9,576 nt of DNA from Nitrososphaerales archaeon TH5896 (GTDB lineage Archaea > Thermoproteota > Nitrososphaeria > Nitrososphaerales > Nitrososphaeraceae). The DNA is taken from NCBI GenBank assembly GCA_014523625.1, contig JAATVP010000112.1, positions 1 through 9,576 on the forward strand, written 5' to 3'. The notes under the pieces were generated by a model. That model had not been told where the DNA came from. It did not search any database and saw nothing but the letters and a program-made list of their open reading frames with translations. Both the position numbers and the translations under genes were made by a program. Positions 5,999-9,576 of the stretch are shown one piece after another. Numbering within the stretch: position 1 is the first letter of the stretch; each line of letters starts with the position of its first letter.

Positions 5999-6439
5999 CT
6001 ACGAAGCTAGAACATGTCCTCCAAATAGTCTCTTTATGACAGACATAATTGTTTCATCCTTGTTACGTTGATTGTACAATAGTTTGGTAAAACCACGTTT
6101 CATTTGTTTTCTATAGCTACAATGCGTCATCCATATTGGAACATGCGCGTTTCTAGGAGGAATGATGCTGTATGCTCTTAGTTATTCTCTTACAAATACA
6201 TGATTCTCTTCATTATCATGATCCTTATCGGCTACTCCTACGGATAGTGGATTCGTTTCTGAAGTTCTTGTTATGATCGGTTTAAGATCTATATTATCAT
6301 GTCTTGCAGTAGGAACTCTCCTAATCTTGATGGTACAAATTATCTGCTTCAAAACATCGGCTCCAATAGACAATTTTATCCATTTCTTTCTTATCTTAGT
6401 TCTTCCGGTATAGTATTGACTTACATAGAGTCGTATCAA
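5999..6439 (-). pseudogene. Remnant of an IS4/IS5-type DDE transposase
   Basis: One minus-strand frame reads through 6439-5999 with a single internal TAA (6182-6184), ending at TAG 6001-5999. The first part has the transposase core KIRKKWIKLSIGADVLKQII, RHDNID and VADKDHDNEENHVFVRE, matching the usual ADKGYDSEENH block that carries the second catalytic Asp. After the TAA the frame continues with IIPPRNAHVPIW, then YRKQMKRGF and YNQRNKDETIMSVIKRLFG. The latter contains the Y-(2)-R-(3)-E signature with the catalytic Glu. The N-terminal half, with the first catalytic Asp, and the last residues after LFGGHVLAS are missing. It is therefore broken three ways and inactive. No terminal inverted repeats could be identified. 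It lies directly behind the His-rich gene terminator and collides with a plus-strand gene remnant. Confidence 0.85.
6179..6192. repeat. 14-bp direct repeat, copy 1 (TAGTTATTCTCTTA)
   Basis: The same 14 bases recur exactly at 7109-7122, 930 bases away. This copy contains the internal stop of the transposase remnant and the other contains the stop of the small ORF at 7120-7356. A chance match of this length in AT-rich DNA of this size is not rare. Confidence 0.35.
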
Positions 6440-6639
6440 CTCAACAAATACGCATTGACCCTAGGTTTAAAGGTGTTATTTCAGCACTTAGAACAGCAAC
6501 TACAAAACAATTCGGTGACATATATGATCTAGGCAAAACGCAATCAGGTTCGAACGATTTGTTAGACCTATACAAGGTCATAACTATCATTTCTGAAGAA
6601 GCACAGGGACGGCGTAACACGCTACTTATACTGGGATAA
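6400..6639 (+). pseudogene. C-terminal remnant of an unidentified gene, start lost
   Basis: After TAG 6397-6399 a frame runs 79 codons to TAA 6637-6639 without any start codon in its first half. The residues look strongly protein-like: VVSTQQIRIDPRFKGVISAL, then TTKQFGDIYDLGKTQSGSND and LLDLYKVITIISEEAQG. The left end overlaps the minus-strand transposase remnant, so insertion or deletion at about 6430-6440 probably removed the N-terminal part. I do not recognise the family. The layout 'IDPRFK ... DLLDxY' faintly recalls the C-terminal end of phage terminase large subunits, but that is only a guess. Confidence 0.5.
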
Positions 6640-6722
6640 TGGTGATAGGCTTCTGTAATAGATATTAGTGATGTATACAATGGATAGTTTGGAGTGGCAG
6701 CCCAACAACAGTAATGTAATGG

Positions 6723-6762
6723 CGGGACTGGCACGGCTATAAGGTAGTAAGTGCCAGTCCCG
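6723..6762. repeat. 12-bp perfect inverted repeat CGGGACTGGCAC / GTGCCAGTCCCG
   Basis: Arms 6723-6734 and 6751-6762 are perfectly complementary around a 16-base loop. This is the strongest hairpin in the window and is GC-rich in an AT-rich setting. No T-run follows on the plus strand. A transposon end, an operator or a stable RNA hairpin are all possible. Confidence 0.7.
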
Positions 6763-6919
6763 AAGTGGTTTACGACTTTCTATCTCTAAATAGGAGATCA
6801 ATCGTGTAACATCATTATAACCATTAGTAAGAAAGTTGACCTGTGGTAATAACAAATCTATCGGACGAGGCATTGTGGGGGGTTCGTTGGTGCTGTTCTT
6901 GTCTCAACTGCCAACATCA

Positions 6920-7004
6920 ACCAACTCCTTGCTACTATTATAAGCGAAGTTGCTCTATTATGAGCAACCTAAACCTAACTTCATTCGTTGACAGAGGAGT
7001 TGGT
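6920..7004. repeat. Nested inverted repeats: 10-bp outer stem enclosing a 7-bp hairpin
   Basis: ACCAACTCCT (6920-6929) pairs perfectly with AGGAGTTGGT (6995-7004). Inside, GTTGCTC (6949-6955) pairs with GAGCAAC (6962-6968) across a 6-base loop. GAAGTT (6946-6951) can alternatively pair with AACTTC (6977-6982), competing with the inner hairpin. The nesting suggests an RNA fold of about 85 bases. Confidence 0.6.
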
Positions 7005-7070
7005 CCCTAACTAAAAGCATCAGCCAATTCCAATTGTCATTAATACATTTACCTTCAATTGACAACCACA

Positions 7071-7108
7071 GCGGTCCGCAGGGGCAGGTTGACTGCCCCA
7101 TCCGGGAC
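7071..7108. repeat. GC-rich hairpin GGGGCAG-GTTGA-CTGCCCC
   Basis: Arms 7081-7087 and 7093-7099 form a perfect 7-bp stem with a 5-base loop. GTCC (7074-7077) and GGAC (7105-7108) can add an outer 4-bp stem. GCGG-T-CCGC at 7071-7079 is a further small palindrome. It lies just beyond the 3' end of the minus-strand ORF at 7120-7356 and may serve as its terminator, although no T-run follows. Confidence 0.55.
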
Positions 7109-7122
7109 TAGTTATTCTCTTA
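7109..7122. repeat. 14-bp direct repeat, copy 2 (TAGTTATTCTCTTA)
   Basis: Exact copy of 6179-6192. It spans the stop of the small minus-strand ORF and abuts the GC-rich hairpin at 7071-7108. Confidence 0.35.
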
Positions 7123-7356
7123 ATATCCTCTTGTATAGAACACATTAGACAACTTCTTGACTGTATTCCTATCTTCATGTTCTAAATCAGCAATCCAATC
7201 GTTAGAATTAACATCAATTATGGTGAACTCCGCATCCTTTGATGCAGTAGGATACTTCTTTAGGAATGCCTTTACGTGCTGTTTATTGCGTGGGTTCTCG
7301 CAGTGCACGTCAAAGAGTAATCTACCAAAGGATCCTAAAAACTGTTTAACAAGCAA
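7120..7356 (-). CDS. Small hypothetical protein, possibly N-truncated
   Basis: This minus-strand frame of 78 residues starts at TTG, with a TGA three codons upstream of that. The composition is convincingly protein-like: FGRLLFDVHCENPRNKQHV, then KYPTASKDAEFTIIDVNSND and EHEDRNTVKKLSNVFYTRGY. It would be a soluble mixed alpha/beta protein with one Cys and no membrane segment or signal. I do not recognise the family. No ribosome site or TATA box is visible before the TTG, which lies in the region of decayed genes and hairpins. It may thus be the C-terminal part of a larger lost gene, or a live small gene with an unseen promoter. Third-position codon use looks normal for a real gene. Confidence 0.5.
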   Translation of the reverse strand: MLVKQFLGSFGRLLFDVHCENPRNKQHVKAFLKKYPTASKDAEFTIIDVNSNDWIADLEHEDRNTVKKLSNVFYTRGY

Positions 7357-7401
7357 AATAGTGGTTCAATTGTCCAGAATAGTACAGTACTTTCACAAAA
7401 T

Positions 7402-7438
7402 GGGCAGGTGGGCATGTGCTACTAAAACCCACCTACCC
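7402..7438. repeat. GC-rich hairpin between divergent small genes
   Basis: AGGTGGG (7406-7412) pairs perfectly with CCCACCT (7428-7434) around a 15-base loop. Past one mismatch, GGG (7402-7404) pairs with CCC (7436-7438), giving 10 of 11 pairs. It lies between the small minus-strand ORF and the TATA box of the zinc-ribbon gene. It shares the octamer GGGCAGGT with the hairpin near 7081. Confidence 0.6.
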
Positions 7439-7476
7439 CAATAATATTGATAGAGCTTTGACAATCGCTTTGTATA

Positions 7477-7484
7477 TTATATAA
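7477..7484 (+). promoter_or_regulatory. TATA box (TTATATAA) of the zinc-ribbon gene
   Basis: TTATATAA is centred at 7480, predicting a start near 7506, only about 5 bases before ATG 7511. It favours that ATG over the out-of-frame ATG at 7500. Confidence 0.65.
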
Positions 7485-7510
7485 GTAAAGACATTTTTTA
7501 TGTACAGAAA

Positions 7511-7735
7511 ATGGCAAAGTGTGACCGTTGTAAATCTGAATATTTTAAAACAAAGCCATATCGAAAGGAATCCTTTACCGGTCTGGAAGAATTGTATCAA
7601 ATTAAGACTACTATTGAAAATCTCTGTAAGGATTGTTATAAAACCTCGGCGAGAGAAAAGGCACCCATGTTTAAAAGATGGAATGAAGCACAAGCCCTTT
7701 TAGACGGAAAGGGTGATCCTGACGAAGAGGAGTAG
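7511..7735 (+). CDS. Small CxxC...CxxC zinc-ribbon-like protein
   Basis: The 74-residue protein has two CxxC knuckles, KCDRCKSEYF (C4, C7) and NLCKDCYK (C39, C42), 31 residues apart, as in a zinc ribbon. Between them lies a helix-prone segment (LEELYQIKTTIE). After the second knuckle comes a basic helix (KAPMFKRWNEAQALL) and an acidic end (DPDEEE). Small proteins of this kind often act as nucleic-acid-binding or adaptor factors, but no specific role can be assigned. The TATA box 30 bases upstream indicates an almost leaderless transcript starting at this ATG. The overlapping frame from ATG 7500 lacks the cysteine pattern. The gene is convergent with the amidase, 71 bases away. Confidence 0.85.
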   Translation: MAKCDRCKSEYFKTKPYRKESFTGLEELYQIKTTIENLCKDCYKTSAREKAPMFKRWNEAQALLDGKGDPDEEE

Positions 7736-7754
7736 TTACTAGTTATAGAGTAAC
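7735..7754 (+). terminator. Weak hairpin GTTACT...AGTAAC at the zinc-ribbon gene end
   Basis: GTTACT (7735-7740) and AGTAAC (7749-7754) pair over 6 bp starting at the stop codon's last base. No T-run follows on the plus strand, so termination here is uncertain. Confidence 0.25.
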
Positions 7755-7768
7755 AAAATCCCGAGCGT

Positions 7769-7793
7769 AAAAATGTTAAAATATCACTAGTGA
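7769..7793 (-). terminator. Terminator for the amidase gene
   Basis: Reading the minus strand, the palindrome TCACTAGTGA (7793-7784) is followed by a T-rich stretch ending in T5 (7773-7769). It lies 14-38 bases past the amidase stop. Confidence 0.45.
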
Positions 7794-7806
7794 CGCTATT
7801 ATCATT

Positions 7807-9264
7807 CTAAAGGTTCAAAAGGTTCAGCCTACGTCGTTCAAAATCCTTCATAGGCGGATATAATTTCTCACTCATTTCCGCAATAGAGAGAATTATTTCT
7901 TCCCTAAATGGAGGCCCAATAATCTGTACTCCCACTGGCATATTCTCCTTGGTTAAACCGATTGGAATGCTAATTGCAGGTAGACCAGTACTATTGAATA
8001 CTATTGTATTTTGCAATAAGGCTCGACGAGTTTCTACAACAACATTGTTACCTACATTTACAACACTATCGCTGATCCTTGGAGCAGCTACAATAGTTGA
8101 GGGAACTACAAGGGCATCAATCCTTTGATTTGACATTATCGCAAGAATCTCACTTTTTATTTCACTAACTGCTTTCAGAGATTGAATATAATCGACTGCA
8201 GATATTTCTTTTCCCTGCATTAACATTTCTTTTACCTCCGGGCTATAATCATCTGCTCTCGAATCAAGCCATTTCAAATGGACATTTGCAGCCTCTGCGA
8301 GTCTAATATTCTTCCAGGAGCTATAGTATTTTTTTGTATTCTGCAAGGTAAGGCTATCTATAACTTTAATATTTATAGAGTGTAAAAACTCAACGAATCT
8401 ATAAAATAAATCTGCAATTTCAAAATGCAGATTATCACAAAAATATTCCTTTAGGACTGCAACTCGTAGTCCTTTAGAGCAAGGTCCTTCCATGATTCTA
8501 GTGTAGGGAGGGAGATTCGTATAAATGGAAGAGCGATCTGATGCATCTCGACCTGCAACATACTCCATTACTGCAGCCGCGTCCCATACACTTCTTGTGA
8601 TGAAACCAACATGATCCAGAGTGGGGGCCAGTGGAAAAATATTGTTCATGCTAATCCTACCGAAAGTAGGCTTCAATCCTACAGCGCCGCATAGTGCTGC
8701 AGGGACTCTAACGGATCCTCCTGTGTCAGTCCCTATCGAAAATAGAGCCATTCCAGTTGAGACACCAACAGCAGATCCCCCACTAGAGCCCCCAGATAAC
8801 CTAGAGTTATCCCACGGATTTTTAGAGGTTCCGTAAAACGGATTTATGCCCGTTATACCAGATGCAAATTCATTTAAATTATTCGTGCCGACGAGGATTC
8901 CCCCTGCTCCTTTCACTCTTTGTACAACGGTTGCCGTCGACTTAGGGACGTAGTCAGCGAGTATTTTCGAACCTGCGGTACAGACAATACCGTTTACGTA
9001 AATAATATCCTTAATCGAAAAAGGGATACCGTGTAGGGGACCACGGTACTTTCCGAGACTGATTTCTTTTTCGGCAATTTGGGCTTGCCTGTACACTTCG
9101 TCTTCTTCTATTATGGTGATAAAGGCATTAAGGATAGGATTCAACTTTTTCATCCTGTCAAGTGTGGATTCAACTAATTCAGTTGGTGACAACTCCCCAG
9201 TCTTTATTCTCTCTGACAGATGCTTTATCGAAAAAACTGGTGATGCTGAATCATCGGTACCCAC
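7807..9264 (-). CDS. Amidase-signature enzyme, GatA-like
   Basis: The 485-residue protein is of normal length for the amidase-signature family. The Ser-cisSer-Lys triad is complete: K85 in GIPFSIKDI, S160 in LSGGSSGGSAVGV, and nucleophile S184 in GTDTGGSVRVPAALCG. Spacings of 75 and 24 residues equal those of GatA and other family members. The N-terminal helix GELSPTELVESTLDRMKKLNPILNAF and the C-terminal GLPAISIPIG and MPVGVQIIGP motifs are also typical. It hydrolyses an amide or transfers ammonia from glutamine. As GatA it would need GatB and GatC to amidate Glu-tRNA or Asp-tRNA, but neither is adjacent, so a stand-alone amidase is as likely. GTG 9264 is the only start between the in-frame TAA upstream and Met38, and a TATA-like box fits a leaderless message. 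It lies 54 bases after the kinase gene on the same strand. Confidence 0.92.
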   Translation of the reverse strand: MGTDDSASPVFSIKHLSERIKTGELSPTELVESTLDRMKKLNPILNAFITIIEEDEVYRQAQIAEKEISLGKYRGPLHGIPFSIKDIIYVNGIVCTAGSKILADYVPKSTATVVQRVKGAGGILVGTNNLNEFASGITGINPFYGTSKNPWDNSRLSGGSSGGSAVGVSTGMALFSIGTDTGGSVRVPAALCGAVGLKPTFGRISMNNIFPLAPTLDHVGFITRSVWDAAAVMEYVAGRDASDRSSIYTNLPPYTRIMEGPCSKGLRVAVLKEYFCDNLHFEIADLFYRFVEFLHSINIKVIDSLTLQNTKKYYSSWKNIRLAEAANVHLKWLDSRADDYSPEVKEMLMQGKEISAVDYIQSLKAVSEIKSEILAIMSNQRIDALVVPSTIVAAPRISDSVVNVGNNVVVETRRALLQNTIVFNSTGLPAISIPIGLTKENMPVGVQIIGPPFREEIILSIAEMSEKLYPPMKDFERRRLNLLNL

Positions 9265-9286
9265 AAAACCAATACCTACGCGATTC

Positions 9287-9294
9287 CTATTAAG
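9287..9294 (-). promoter_or_regulatory. Possible TATA box (CTTAATAG) of the amidase gene
   Basis: It is centred about 26 bases before GTG 9264, which would make the message leaderless. This agrees with the absence of a ribosome site and supports the GTG start. The match to the consensus is imperfect. Confidence 0.35.
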
Positions 9295-9318
9295 GAGTTC
9301 ACTTTCTTAACATGGATC

Positions 9319-9576
9319 TCAAATCTTAGATCTGAGAGGTAATGTAAAACAAAATGTAGCACCTTGTTCATCGGGATTGTTGTAGGCCCATATCCTGTCA
9401 CCATGTGCCTCAATAAGGCTTTTTGACACATAAAGACCAAGTCCGGTTCCACCGTCTGATGTAGTAACAAATTTGGTAAACATCTTTTCAATGATGCTCT
9501 TGTCAATGCCCGTTCCCTTATCATTAACCATTATGACAATCTCCTCCGAAGTATTATCTTTCTTCATAGAAACTTC
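9319..9576 (-). CDS. Sensor histidine kinase, C-terminal ATPase domain (partial, 5' end outside window)
   Basis: The frame enters from the right edge and reads 85 codons to TGA at 9319. It shows the HATPase_c boxes: G1 VNDKGTGID, an F-box-like region MFTKFVTT, and G2 GGTGLGLYVSKSLIEAHG, then the closing strands IWAYNNP and GATFCFTLPL. This is the ATP-binding lobe that phosphorylates the conserved His of a two-component sensor. The N box, His-containing dimerisation domain and sensor part lie outside the window. The first Met in view (9567) is internal, since the frame is open to the edge and the domain would otherwise be incomplete. The amidase follows 54 bases downstream on the same strand, so co-transcription is possible but not needed. 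Confidence 0.93.
   Translation of the reverse strand, partial: EVSMKKDNTSEEIVIMVNDKGTGIDKSIIEKMFTKFVTTSDGGTGLGLYVSKSLIEAHGDRIWAYNNPDEQGATFCFTLPLRSKI

Larger units (their letters stand above)
6640..7119. other. Gene-free stretch rich in inverted repeats
   Basis: No credible gene is visible on either strand. Minus-strand open frames at 6441-6734 and 6622-6873 run through the 6723-6762 hairpin and have no recognisable motif. Three strong inverted repeats, listed separately, and several small ones are spread through it (TTGTCA 7034-7039 with TGACAA 7060-7065). It could be the body of a small non-autonomous mobile element or a structured RNA. Confidence 0.5.

Noticed and set aside
6441..6873. Overlapping minus-strand ORFs of 97 and 83 codons
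   Set aside because: They run through a perfect hairpin and antisense to a better coding remnant, without recognisable motifs or transposase similarity.
7433..7703. ORFs antisense or frame-shifted to the zinc-ribbon gene
   Set aside because: The 7511-7735 frame has the CxxC pairs and the correctly spaced TATA box; the others are shadows.
1..9576. CRISPR array or tandem repeats
   Set aside because: No regularly spaced repeated units were seen anywhere in the window.

Overview
The window is AT-rich and looks archaeal. Several genes have TTAAATA-type TATA boxes about 26-30 bases from the start and little or no leader, GTG and TTG starts occur beside ATG, and the CDF transporter, IS5-type transposase and short Asn-rich secreted proteins resemble those of soil ammonia-oxidising Nitrososphaeria (Nitrososphaera/Nitrosocosmicus). 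That lineage is an inference from protein character; no rRNA or other phylogenetic marker is present.

Layout, left to right. Positions 2-136 hold the C-terminal end of a plus-strand gene with a terminal Cys pair, followed by about 430 bases without a convincing gene. Positions 569-3312 (minus) are a two-gene operon joined by an ATGA overlap: a PD-(D/E)XK nuclease with a Dna2/Cas4-type four-Cys cluster and a probable beta-barrel tail, then a compact SF1B (Dna2/Upf1-like) helicase. Together they rebuild a Dna2 architecture in two chains. About 820 bases follow with only decayed coding remnants. Positions 4132-5091 (minus) encode a CDF metal exporter. It is divergent from a secreted protein at 5524-5970 with a dense His tail, so the two make a plausible zinc or divalent-metal handling pair. 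Two inverted repeats lie just upstream of the secreted gene's TATA box.

Positions 5999-7440 look like accessory debris. There is an IS4/IS5-type transposase remnant truncated at both ends with an internal stop, an N-truncated plus-strand coding remnant abutting it, a 480-base gene-free stretch with three strong inverted repeats, and a small minus-strand ORF of unknown function. A fourth GC-rich hairpin precedes a small CxxC...CxxC zinc-ribbon-like gene with a clear leaderless promoter (7511-7735). Convergent to it is an amidase-signature (GatA-like) enzyme with an intact Lys-Ser-Ser triad (7807-9264). The window ends in the ATPase domain of a sensor histidine kinase running off the right edge.

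The most interesting system is the split nuclease/helicase pair. Next come the metal exporter/His-rich secreted protein pair and the cluster of structured DNA at 6720-7440.
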